This document shows positions 10,401 through 21,100 of a DNA stretch of 64,000 nt, piece after piece. The position numbers and the translations under genes were made by a program. The first letter of the stretch is position 1, and each line of letters starts with the position of its first letter. The notes under the pieces are model-generated. The model had not been told where the DNA came from, did no database searches, and saw nothing but the letters and a program-made list of their open reading frames with translations. Origin of the DNA: Monocercomonoides exilis (lineage: Eukaryota; Preaxostyla; Oxymonadida; Polymastigidae); assembly GCA_001643675.2 (NCBI GenBank), contig LSRY02000002.1, forward strand, positions 1,261,001 to 1,325,000, written 5' to 3'.

Positions 10401-12192
10401 TTAGCTTTGATTGGCTTCGTTTTCTTCCTCTTCTTCTTTCATTATTCTTTTTCGACGATTCAGAATCTTTTTCTTCGAAGGATTATTTGAAGAATCCATA
10501 AGCTTTTTGAGATCATCATGACTTCGTTAAAGTTTTGTGATGAGCGTTGACTGTTGGTGCATTGTGATTCAAATATTTTCTTTTGAGAACGAAGAATTGA
10601 GAAATTGTTTTCAGCTTCCTGTATTTGATGTTGAATCTCTTTCAACGATGTTACTTTTGAATTAAACTGAGATATGAGAGGAGGTATTTCTATGGAAGAT
10701 TTGGATGATTTTGAAGAACGAACAGGTTATTGTTTGACTGATAATGGCTTTTGCACTTTTAGGAAGTCATTTGTCACAGATTGGGCTGATTCATGTTCGC
10801 TAGCTGTTGGATTTTCGAGATCTTTCTTTGGAGAAAAATCTCCAAATAATTTATTTTCCCATGAATTAGAAGATGCTTTCTAAGCATTTTTCTAACTTGA
10901 CGAAGAGATAGGAGAACCTGATATTCTTGTTAGAACAGAAGAAGCTGCAATAGGCAACACTCCAGTTTTGACATATGATGCTTTCACAGTGGAAGGAGTT
11001 ATTGCAGCTGTCACAGCATCACGAAGAGCATTTGCGAGAGCAGATCGATAAGCACTCAAAGAAAACTTGGAAGGAGGGCAACACTTGTAGTGGAGTGTGA
11101 ACTTTAAACAAGAAAAAACATAAGATTAACATCACTGCAGCAAGTGAGTCATGTTTGGAGGAAATTTCTGTATAACTATATTATTCTTTGCGGCTTCCCT
11201 TGTCACAAATTCATCATCATGTGATCTGTGATTGTCCATCAGGAGAAGAGCTTTTTTTGTTGAAGTCGGTTTAACTTTAGAGGAAATCAGAGGAATCCAG
11301 CATCCAATCATTATTTCTCTGAAAATCTCTTTCGTTATCCATTATGATGAAGAATAAATGTCTCGAATATCAAAAGCTGACAACGAAGAGAATTCATCTT
11401 GAGTTTCTTTTTTGGGCAACAACAATAATCTTGGAAGAGAAGATCCATTTGCGCAAATGCACAAGCACAATGTACATTTGGAACATTTGGAGGTTTTGGC
11501 GGAGAATGTGGAATCTGGTTTTTCATATAAACCACAAGTTTCATTGTTGTTTCACAGCAGTTAAAAGAAGTTTCATCGAAATTGAAGATTATGGATGAAT
11601 CAATATTATGCTTTAGATAACTTCAGCTAAGTCCAAAAACCATTTTCGAATATTTTCCGTAGATTGAGCTGAAATTTTTGACATTTCCATTGGTCTGGAT
11701 AAAGCCGATTGCAATTCTTCACTTCTTTTAATAAGTTTGCAAGCATATTTGCAGTTGACTGTTTTTGGAATTTGCTTTTCGTCACATTCTTTTTCTAGCA
11801 GATCAACGTTCTTAATAAATATTGATAAGAAATCTTATGCAAATTGAAATTGACAATTAAAAAAAAACAATCGATTGAATATCTTTAACTCGAACAATCG
11901 TATCTTCAGATAACATTGCCACAACCTGATTTTCAATGGTTTCAAGCTGACTTTTGGATATCGATAATGGATGACCTTCTTGTCCAACAACTCTGCCATA
12001 ATTTTCCGCTTTGATTCCACGATACCATGCGCTTTTCGAAATAGCTCCTGATTCAATTGCTGGTTTGAAATTGACAGCATTTTTGCGTTTGATTTCGAAA
12101 ACTTTTTGGCTTGCCGATTTAATATTTCTATATTCACTTAAGGCAAGTGTACGTCTGAGCTGCAGAGGTGAAAGTTGCTGTTTATTTTCCAT
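10401..12192 (-). pseudogene. Broken DDE transposase (Tc1/mariner/pogo superfamily)
   Basis: The frame opens at ATG 12192 with a basic helix-turn-helix region; its second part carries AISKSAWYRGIK and VGQEGHPLSIS, similar to pogo-type DNA-binding domains. It is then interrupted near 11860. Coding sense returns in other frames: IRKWFLDL at about 11650, then FNFDETSFN (first catalytic Asp at 11575-11577), LLLMDNHRSH (second Asp at 11234-11236), then FPPNMTHLLQ. A frame change follows immediately, after which SDVNLM supplies the likely third Asp at 11131-11133. The spacing between the second and third Asp is about 34 residues. A further block (YRSALANALRDAV, about 11055) and a Lys/Glu-rich tail ending at TAA 10401-10403 complete the protein. 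At least three frame breaks or stops are visible. An intact ancestor would have had about 590 residues. Confidence 0.85.
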
Positions 12193-12506
12193 GGTTAAGG
12201 GTTTCGATCAATAATTCAAAATTAGTTGCAGATGGCTTTTAAATCATAAAGATGTCTTTAACAGCAAATAACAAACAGTAATTTCAAATAATTTGTTTTA
12301 GACAACAAAATATTCTGCATCTTGTCAATTAGCGAAAAAAAGAACAAATTGAAAGAGAAGCATTTGGAGTTGCTAATTCTTCTCAATCAAACAAAAAATT
12401 TAACTTATTCAACTTTTATTACTGGAAAATGAATTTATGGATTCTATTATACAAAACAGATGTGTTTTAGAACAACGAATAAGCTTCTCTGATTTTCAAA
12501 AGAATT

Positions 12507-12540
12507 ATTCAGTTCCGGGTTTGGCACTAAGTTCCGGGAA
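12507..12540 (-). repeat. Right terminal inverted repeat of the transposon
   Basis: On the minus strand it reads TTCCCGGAACT and then continues to the shared CCAAACCCGGAACTGAAT. It is followed on the plus strand by the TA at 12541-12542. Confidence 0.88.
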
Positions 12541-12702
12541 TACTCCCAATGGTATTTCAATTTTTCAAAATCATCGTGGTTTTTCCCTTCTCTCATTCGA
12601 TGATTAATAAGTCTATTAACAAAACTTCAATCAAACCCATTTTGTTTTGTTTCAACGTGTAAGCTGCATAATCAGTTGTGAATTCCTTTTTTTCATAAAT
12701 TG

Positions 12703-14169
12703 GTTTTTTTTCCTGACTTTTTTTATCCGGACAAAAATTTAAAATTAAAATATCTCAACAAATATGCAATATTAATTTTCCGAAATTTGCATAGTTGTAT
12801 GTTAGCATATATGACATCTATTCATATACAAAATTTTAAAAGCAGTGCTATATTTTTTTGAAATAAATAATTTTTATTTTTGAAAATCCGACTTTTGATG
12901 AATTTTTCTATTTTAATAACCCGATTCAATTCATCTTTTACACATGCAACTTATTTTTTCTACGTTATTAACAATTCTGGTTATTTTATATTTTCGGCAA
13001 TTTACACATTTGGACTGAATGGAAATTTGTCATTTTTAGAAATTATTGTCAATGGGACACCTTAAAAAATATTTTTCATTTTATGAAAAAGCATCCAAGT
13101 GAATTTAACACATGCATTAATAAATATAATAGTTATATAAAATCACTTCAAAGTTATAATTAAAAATGGTTCATTGAAGATTCCAAAAAATCGATATCAT
13201 TTTCATTTCCAAAAAAAAATGAACAAAAAAATCATCAACAGAAAAAACAAATTGCATTATTAAAAATCTTCACTGAACCATTTTTTATTATAACTTTGAA
13301 GTTATTTTATAAAACTGGGTGATTTTTTTTGAAAAGTCACAAATGTTTAATTCTCGATTAAATCTAAAATTTCATATTTTGCTAAATATTTTGTTTACAA
13401 ATATCAAACTTCACTTAAATGGAATCTATTTCTTGATAATGCAATTTCAAACATTCTTGAGGAGATTTGTGAGCTGAAACAGAAATTTGAGTAAAATATA
13501 AAAATTGAGATTTAATCGAGAATTAAACATTTGTGACTTTTCAAAAAAAATCACCCAGTTTTATAAAATAACTTCAAAGTTATAATAAAAAATGGTTCAG
13601 TGAAGATTTTTAATAATGCAATTTGTTTTTTCTGTTGATGATTTTTTTGTTCATTTTTTTTGGAAATGAAAATGATATCGATTTTTTGGAATCTTCAATG
13701 AACCATTTTTAATTATAACTTTGAAGTGATTTTATATAACTATTATATTTATTAATGCATGTGTTAAATTCACTTGGATGCTTTTTCATAAAATGAAAAA
13801 TATTTTTTAAGGTGTCCCATTGACAATAATTTCTAAAAATGACAAATTTCCATTCAGTCCAAATGTGTAAATTGCCGAAAATATAAAATAACCAGAATTG
13901 TTAATAACGTAGAAAAAATAAGTTGCATGTGTAAAAGATGAATTGAATCGGGTTATTAAAATAGAAAAATTCATCAAAAGTCGGATTTTCAAAAATAAAA
14001 ATTATTTATTTCAAAAAAATATAGCACTGCTTTTAAAATTTTGTATATGAATAGATGTCATATATGCTAACATACAACTATGCAAATTTCGGAAAATTAA
14101 TATTGCATATTTGTTGAGATATTTTAATTTTAAATTTTTGTCCGGATAAAAAAAGTCAGGATAAAAAAA
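12703..14169. repeat. Long foldback (palindromic) element, arms about 660 bp
   Basis: The left arm (about 12703-13365) and right arm (about 13508-14169) are reverse complements, with essentially no mismatch in the stretches compared. They are separated by a unique loop of about 140 bp. The outer ends carry two short related strings, TTTTTTTATCCGGAC and TTTTTTTATCCTGAC (the left copy of the latter lacks the AT). The two 61-codon open frames in the arms (12880-13065 and 13807-13992) are mirror copies and not evidence for a gene. The element lies 160 bp right of the transposon. Foldback transposon, MITE-like element or inverted duplication are all possible. Confidence 0.85.
13137..13311. repeat. 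Nested inverted repeat inside the left foldback arm
   Basis: CACTTCAAAGTTATAAT ... GGTTCATTGAAGATT at about 13144-13180 is mirrored by AATCTTCACTGAACC ... ATAACTTTGAAGTTATTTTA at about 13264-13311. The same structure recurs in the right arm at about 13561-13735. Each arm can therefore fold on itself as well as on the other arm. Confidence 0.7.
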
Positions 14170-14831
14170 CCCACACTAATAATATTCTTATATGATTATT
14201 TTGGTGATCGTTATAACCTTTTTGATAGTTATTTCCTCATTTTTCAGTTATAAAAAACGAAAAATTAACTTCTTTAAAAGTTTGTCAATTAGCTTGAATT
14301 AACAAAAATGAAAAAAATATTAAAATGTTAAGTTTGTTTATTGATTTTTTTGGATGTCTATCTTGCAGACGAATACCAATTCAAAAATAAACTTGTTTCC
14401 TAAAATAACAATATCATAAACTGAATGTATTTTACGTTTAAACTCATTTGATTTAGAGTTTTTGCTGTTGAGAAAAAAACAATATTTGAACTCAACTTTT
14501 AATGCAATTATTTCGGTGTTCGAAATATTTTTATGCTAAAAAATACTTTGAAAAACTGTTGAATAACGATTTTCATTTGTATTTTTTGAATGGAACAAAA
14601 TAATGAAATCAAAAAGTTTTATTCATTTTTAATTTTAAAATCCCTTTAAGATTTTTAAAAATTTTGGTCAAGACTCCAACTGAAGTTTGATTACAAAAAG
14701 GATCAGCTATATATACTTTTGAACAACTTTTTGTGACAAACAACAATTGTGATTGATTTGGTGATTATTTCAGATAAAAATATTTATTTGCAAAGATTTT
14801 CTGTTAAAATGTCACTTTAAATTGTTCAGAA
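14170..14831. other. AT-rich spacer, no feature seen
   Basis: No open frame, repeat or RNA gene can be supported. The sequence is AT-rich with scattered poly-T runs. Confidence 0.5.
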
Positions 14832-15204
14832 ATGAATACAGATATCGCACAAAACACCGGACAAGATCGATTTCTCAATAACCGCAAGATGAATAATTCT
14901 GATAATTTTCCTCAAAATATATCTCACCAATACAAACTCATTTGGCATATCAAACTTCTATTTTCATGAAGACTGAATTTTAAAAAAATTATTATTTGAA
15001 ATTTCGGAGAAATAGGATTTTGAGTTTTTCCGAGATTATAAAAATAATTTTCTCTGAGAACAAATGAAGCTATTTTGAAAGTCTTATATATCAAATGAGT
15101 TTGTATTGGTGAGATATATTTTGAGGAAAATTATCAGAATTATTCATCTTGCGGTTATTGAGAAATCGATCTTGTCCGGTATTTTGTGCGATGTCCGGTA
15201 TTTT
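14832..15204. repeat. Small inverted-repeat element, copy A
   Basis: The left arm (about 14841-14944) and right arm (about 15092-15193) are near-perfect reverse complements. Both contain CCGGACAAGATCGATTTC or its complement and end with the same TATCGCACAAAA-type tip. A central part of about 150 bp separates them and contains ATAGGATTTTGAGTTT. There is no coding capacity. The pattern fits a MITE or foldback family. Confidence 0.8.
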
Positions 15205-15263
15205 ATGCGATATCTGTACTGATTGTGCCAAAAATCTTTCAGAAAGCAAAAAATAGCTGATGA

Positions 15264-15580
15264 GATTGATTTCCCACTAATTGAAAGAGAATTATTTCTG
15301 ATAATTTCCCTCCAAATAGACCTTGTCTTTTCCAACTTATAAGGCTTTCCAGACTTTCACTTTCACTTCATCTGAAAAAAATTAAAAAAAAATTTCTGAG
15401 ATGAATGAAAAATAGGATTTTGAGTTTCTCAGAGACTTCAGTAGTTGTTTTTTGTTTTATTTAGTCGAAGTGAAACTGAAAGTCTGGAAAGCCTAATAAG
15501 TTTGTTAAGATAAGGTTTGTTTGAAGATTAATTATCATATTTTTATCTCTCGCACTTATTGGGAAATCAATCTTGTCATG
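15264..15580. repeat. Small inverted-repeat element, diverged copy B
   Basis: It starts with GATTGATTTCCCACTAATTG and ends with TTGGGAAATCAATCTTGTC, which resemble the ends of copy A. The inner arms (GGCTTTCCAGACTTTCA at about 15343 and TGAAAGTCTGGAAAGCC at about 15477) are strong. The centre contains ATAGGATTTTGAGTTTCTC, as in copy A. It is more diverged than copy A and lies about 60 bp from it. Confidence 0.7.
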
Positions 15581-15654
15581 TATTTTTAATGTGATCTGTT
15601 CAAGAAAGTGATGGATATGTTAAATGATGTCTCTACTGTTATTTCATAAATTAC

Positions 15655-15976
15655 TTTGACGTCTGTTATAATTGACATATGGGGGATAATACGTTCTTTC
15701 AAGCTTTTTTTGCACAAGGCATTTAAAAAATTGTATCACTCATAACTTTATTTCGCTTTCTTATATTTCTTAAAAAAATTTGATTTTCATATCCTTAAAC
15801 AAGCATCGTTGAAATCAAAACATTAAGTTTTCCAATATTTCACGAATGTCAAATAATGAACCTATTTTTAATATGTTTTTTGATGTATAAAAGTCAATGA
15901 AAAATGCACAATTTTTCAATGAAAATGCCTGAAGAAAAATATTTTGCCCCATATGTGATTATTTTTGATGTCAAAT
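15655..15976. repeat. Candidate third inverted-repeat element
   Basis: TTTGACGTC ... ATAATTGACATATGGGG at 15655-15683 is mirrored by CCCCATATGTGATTAT ... GATGTCAAA at about 15947-15976. Inner parts (AGGCATTT ... AAAAATTGT) also match imperfectly. There is no coding capacity. The match is partial, so confidence is moderate. Confidence 0.5.
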
Positions 15977-16110
15977 TTCAACTGTCAATATTTTCGGATA
16001 GAAAATTTGTTTTGCATTTTTGGAAGTGAATATTGAAAAGTGATCGCATCGTCAACAAAATAATTGTCATGAATCCATCTCAAATATTTGAATTTGTAAC
16101 AATAGCAATT

Positions 16111-16162
<52 letters not shown>

Positions 16163-17101
16163 AAATATTGATTGTCTAGCCATTTAAAAAAAAAAAAAAA
16201 ACAATAAATTCAACACTTAGAGAAAAGATATGTTTTCAAAAATAATCACCCATATACAGTACAACTTCACACACTCAAAAAAAAAAAAACGTTTTTAGAA
16301 AAAATTTGTGACTTCGGTGGAAAAGAAAAATTTAAATAAAAGAAATTCTTCAAAACAACGCTTCTAACAGTTGAAAATCTTTTTTTTTTTTGTAGAATTT
16401 TTCCAACAACATCTGATTAGTTTTTTTTTTTATTTTTTGTAATTTGAATATTTATTGAAAAACAACATAATTTTTATGCAATATGGGATTAAATACATTT
16501 GAGCCTGCGTCAATGAAAATGTGAACTTTTTTTGAACACAAAGAATACTTTTTTTAAATTAATTTAGCTTATGACAACATTGAATCAACAAGCACTAATT
16601 AAATGATATCGTTAAGAAATAAATTTTTCAAGTGATAATCATTTTTTTTTCCATTAAAAAATGAATTGGAAATTTGGTTGCAAAAATACTCAATTTGAGT
16701 TTTTTTGAGTGATAAAACTAATAACAATGTTAAATATAAAGACACATGTAGCTATGAAAAGATAAGATATTCAACATAAACATTTGCTTAACTTGAAAAC
16801 TCTCAATTGATTTTAATTAATTAAAAATATCAAAATTGAAATTTGAGTTATTCCATAATTCAATCGACCTAGTTGCTTATCAAAAACAATTTATATAAAT
16901 ATTTGAACAATTTGAAAATGCACTCTTTTATTAGGATAATAATGCAGACAGAGTGATGTGAAATGAAAATAAACACAGCGAGGTGATAATGAGACAATGA
17001 AAAATTTAGAGATGACTCAGAAATATTAAAAAATGTGTATTTAAGCAAGATTAAATTACAAGAAAGGAAAGATGCTAAATGAAATATCCAAAAGAACATT
17101 A
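15977..17101. other. AT-rich spacer with long homopolymers
   Basis: Holds poly-A and poly-T runs, including one of 49 A. A 95-codon open frame on the minus strand near 16869-17156 overlaps the 3' end of the ARL1-like gene and has no family likeness, so I do not call it. No RNA gene is seen. Confidence 0.5.
16112..16160 (+). repeat. Poly-A run of 49 bases
   Basis: Uninterrupted run of A. It could be a slippage-prone microsatellite or the tail of a lost retroposed copy; no retroposon body is visible to its left. A second, shorter run follows near 16187. Confidence 0.9.
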
Positions 17102-17971
17102 TCATTTTAATTGAGATATTAACCACTGCCACCCCTCTATTTTTATGAAAATACAAAAAATAGTCAGATAACTATAACGAACATAGACAGACCTTCAACA
17201 CCACTTCCTTCAACAACAGAGCATGGCTGAATGCTCCAAGGTCGGTCTCTAATCAAATGAAGTTGAAGTTGCTATAAAACCAATTCAGAATATAAGTTTT
17301 GAATTTATTTTAAACAAAGAAAGTTAAACCTGAGAAAGCTCAGTAACAGGAAGTGCATTTTCCAAATCCATTTTATTTGCAAAGACCAGTAACGGAACTC
17401 CTTTTAATTCTGCTTCCTAAAATAGGTGTTAATTATTAACTTTGACCAAATGAAACAAACTTGCAAGACTCCATGAAGTTCAGTTCTTGCAATTGCTAAC
17501 TTGTCATGATCAGCAGCATCCACCACAAAGACAACACCATTTGTGTTTTGATAATACAATCTCCAATAAGTCCGAATATGAGTTTGTCCTCCCAAATCCC
17601 ACACTAAGTCATCAAGTGATTTCATCAACAAATATTAAATAGATAAACGTTTTGAATAAATTTATCAAAAAAGAAATTTGAACTTCTAAAAAAAAAGGAG
17701 AAAATTGTAAACTTGCAAGTTCGGATTGCCCCACTTTTACAACTTCATAATTAAAACCAAGCGTTGGTAATGCTTGAACAACAACACCGAGTTTCATTTT
17801 ATAAAGCATTGTAGTTTTTCCAGCACCATCAAGTCCAATTATGACAACTCTTGATTGATGTTTCTTTGTTTATTATTAAAAAATCAAATGAATACAATAC
17901 TATGCAATTCTTTTAAATTAGATGCAATATACCTTAAAAAATCCAAATAATTTCGCAAAAAACGCACCCAT
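17102..17971 (-). CDS. ARL1: ADP-ribosylation factor-like GTPase, ARL1-like, six exons
   Basis: Spliced exons 17933-17971, 17713-17863, 17461-17603, 17330-17416, 17193-17271 and 17102-17136 give 177 residues in one frame, the usual ARF/ARL size. Introns are 69, 109, 44, 58 and 56 bp, all GT-AG. The N-terminus MGAFFAKLF has Gly2 for myristoylation. GLDGAGKT is the P-loop, PTLGFN switch 1, WDLGGQ switch 2, and ANKMD the base-recognition motif (NKMD instead of the usual NKQD). [12 protein letters not shown] and the following YYQNT are closest to ARL1 as I know it. The last exon is only 35 bp and supplies the amphipathic C-terminus WQWLISQLK; without it translation would run into a different, implausible tail. 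ARL1 acts at the trans-Golgi, recruiting tethers. Another ARF/ARL paralogue is the main alternative. It is divergent from the PIG-O-like gene. Confidence 0.88.
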
Positions 17972-18108
17972 GCGATACAGATCGCAAACAAAAAAATTTT
18001 GATCTTAACCTTCATATTTAATATTCAAACCATTGTAAATCTTTAAAGAATTATTTTTTTATTTTTTACTCCTATCATGCATTGACTCGCAAAAAAATAT
18101 AATTGCTC
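17972..18108. promoter_or_regulatory. Short divergent intergenic region (possible shared promoter)
   Basis: 137 bp separate the ATG of the ARL1-like gene (minus) from the ATG of the PIG-O-like gene (plus). All start signals of both genes must lie here or inside 5' untranslated parts. It is AT-rich, with the string TCGCAAA near both ends (about 17990 and 18087). No TATA box or initiator can be assigned safely. Confidence 0.45.
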
Positions 18109-21100
18109 ATGCTAAAAAGAGATTTCTGCGCTATTTTTTGTTTACAGATAATTGGAATATGGATTTATACAAGTGGTTTTCTTCAATTTGGTTTTTTATC
18201 TGATAAAATAAATCATTCAAGAATATTTGCAAATGATACAAACTCTGCAGCACTTGCTTCAACCAAAAAATTTGATAGAGTTGTTGTTCTTTTGGTCGAT
18301 GCGCTTCGATATGACATGATTAACCCTTATCCTTCATTTCCACAAGAAAAAACTCCAAAATGGGTAAATAGAGTTCCAATAATCCAACAAATTTTACAAC
18401 AAAGAACATCGCAATCAATTTTATACAAGTTTCATTCGGATCCACCCACTGTAACAACACCACGCCTGAAGAGTTTAACTGTTGGCAATATTCCTTTATT
18501 TATGGACATTGGTTCTTCATTTACAAGCCCTTCAATATCATCAGACAATTTATTACTTCAACTTGCATTTAACTCAAATGGACTTTTGAGACAAAATTTC
18601 AGCGATAGTTTTGAAATGCTTCATTGTCCCACACAAAAGCGATCATTGTGGATGGCTGGAGATGATTCTTGGATAACATTGTATCCTAATAATAGAACAT
18701 CTTTGTTAGGAAAATTTCAAAATTCAAAACGAACATTAGCTAATTGCGTTGTTTGGGAAAAAACAGTTGAGATTCCTTCTTTCGACGTCAAGGATCTTGA
18801 TTCAAACGACGCTGCTGTATTTAACTTATCGCTTCCATTACTCCGTTCAATTCAACAAAGTTTGAAACGCACTTCTTATGAAACAGAAAAATTTCCTTTT
18901 GACGGACTTATTGCACATCTTCTTGGCGTTGACCACACATCGCACCAAAAAGGATTAGATAACACTAAAGTCAGTTCAAAATTAGATCAAGTGGATTCGT
19001 TTATACGTCTTCTAGTTGAAGCTATTGATGCTGAACAGGAACTCATAATTCGTGAAGCAATGCAACTTGAAAAAACGGAAAATACAAAGTTGAAAAACAT
19101 GAAATTAACACAAAATTCGCAGAATATTTCAACAAAAAATGAGCTCAAACCAAGAATGCGTCAAGGAACGCTGCTTGTTGTAATGGGAGACCATGGAATA
19201 ACTGAAGGCGGATCTCATGGCGGAGACAAAAAAGAAGAGAAAGAATCAGCACTATTTATGTATTCTCCACGTCCACTTTTGGCTCTTATGGAAAATGAAA
19301 ATGCACAAAAAAGTAAGAACAATAATAGCAGAACGAGATATACCAATGAAGGAGATTGGCAATTTCGCTCAAATGCCATTAATTCAGAAGTGAGTTTTGA
19401 CAAATCCAAAGAGAGCGTGTTAGGTGAACAACCATCTTATTTGAAGGAAGACCCACTTTTGACAAAGGATCATGCAACTTTTTCAAACGGAAGCGAATGT
19501 TGGCAGCTTATTCAGTCTTTGAAAGCAGAGTGTGAAAACGAAGAGGATGAAGAGGACTATCAGTGGATCAAGCAAGCAAAAAAATCAACATTGAAGAAAC
19601 ATCACATTGAGATCAAGAAAGAATTGAAAATCGAAGGAAAATTGAATCAAGAAAATGAGAACAGACGGAAAATTGAGATGGAAGAATTAGATCCAATATA
19701 CATCCAACAACAGCAGCATTGTCGCAGAAATGGTTCAGCTTATTCACACAACAGAAGCATATATCCGTCAGTCAGCCAAATTGACTTTGTTCCTACTCTT
19801 TCTCTTCTTCTCGGTTCGTCTGTACCACATTCAAGTGCTGGTAGGCTGATGAGCGAATGGGCAACTGTGCTTTCTTCTGAAGAAGTACTGTTTTTGCTGA
19901 AAGAAAAGGCTTTAGCAGGCCAAACATTGAAACTTGATGAAAAAACTGAACTTCAAAAAAGCAATTCTCGAATTAACGCAACTCAGATTCAGTTTGAAAA
20001 CAATGACGATAAATTAAATGAATTGTTGAACTATACTTTTTCTTCATTTGTGGCTGGAGTAACACAGCCTGCAATTGTTCCAGTGACGTATGAAACTAGC
20101 TTGGATCATGATTTCCATGCAATTCATCAGTTCGCATCAAATATGAATAAGAAAAACCTTTCAGAATTTGATGCAAATTATTTGTCTTTGAATCTATCAT
20201 TGCCTCCTAACTCGACATTAACAGGATTTTACAACTCCAGCGCAACTGCAATGCCTCGAAAGGTAGAAGAGCTTCATGTTTTGAGAAAGAGAATGCTTCC
20301 ACAGCCTCTTCTTTCGCTTGATCCGCAGTACATTCAAAAGCTGGTTGAAATGAAGTCAGAGACTTTTTATTCGCTATATCATCAACACCCCAACAATTTC
20401 ACAACATCACAAGAACAATTCACTCAAAAAGGCGAAAACGCGTCTTTGTTTGTTGATTCTTTAGCAAAGCGTGCATTAACAATGCTCGAGGAGAATCTTC
20501 AGCAACAAGTTGATTTCCTTGAAGAATACATTCAAAATCAACCCAAATCCGCACTTGCTCGATCTGTTCAACGCGAAATGTTGGTTGAAAAGGCGAAAAC
20601 TTTACTCAATATCTCTTATGCTAAAACACAGCAACACTACATGGCACTTAAAAGCGAAAAAGAATTGATTCAAAAACCAGCGCTTTATTCAACTTTTAAC
20701 TCTTCCAATCGATTTGAAAACGATAATATACTTCGATCTAATCCTTATGAAACGAATTATTTTTTCGAAAAGGATGCATATTATCATATCAGCAATATTG
20801 ATCTGATAACTCAGCTAAGACAAATTCTAAAGAAGATTCAAACTACAGTACGAAAAAGTTGGGTTCAAACAGACAGACTGAAAATGTTAGAGGGGTTTAT
20901 AATAATTGTACTGTCATTTATTGCAATATTCTGCACGGACAAAAAGGCTAAGCAGCTCGTTTTTATTGAAAAAGTGTCCAAAGATATTGAGAATATTGAT
21001 AAAGATGAAAAATTACGAATAATATCACCAACAAATTTGCAGAGCTTCTTCTCTTCGCTTCCGACGCCATTTTCTTCAACTGTGTTCTTTGTTCTGTTAC

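Larger units (their letters stand above)
9771..12540 (-). mobile_element. Tc1/mariner/pogo-type DNA transposon, 2770 bp, inactive
   Basis: The element is bounded by two 34-bp inverted repeats (9771-9804 and 12507-12540) that match at 30 of 34 positions. Each is flanked outside by the dinucleotide TA (9769-9770 and 12541-12542), the target duplication of the Tc1/mariner/pogo superfamily. Inside, on the minus strand, lies a broken DDE transposase with an N-terminal helix-turn-helix region. The whole element is consistent with one insertion that has since decayed. The family name beyond the superfamily is uncertain. Confidence 0.85.

Noticed and set aside
12880-13992. Two identical 61-codon open frames facing each other
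   Set aside because: They are the same sequence in the two arms of the foldback element and start at TTG; there is no sign of a real gene.
12703-14169. Foldback as a simple assembly artefact
   Set aside because: The arms are bounded by unique flanks and a unique loop, and contain nested repeats, which is more like a real element; the possibility is still listed for checking.
17137-17192. Reading the ARL1 gene straight through to a TGA at 17164
   Set aside because: The tail would not match the family; splicing out 17137-17192 keeps frame and restores the expected C-terminal helix.
18103-18108. TTG as start of the PIG-O-like gene
   Set aside because: A proper ATG follows two codons later at 18109, before the hydrophobic anchor.
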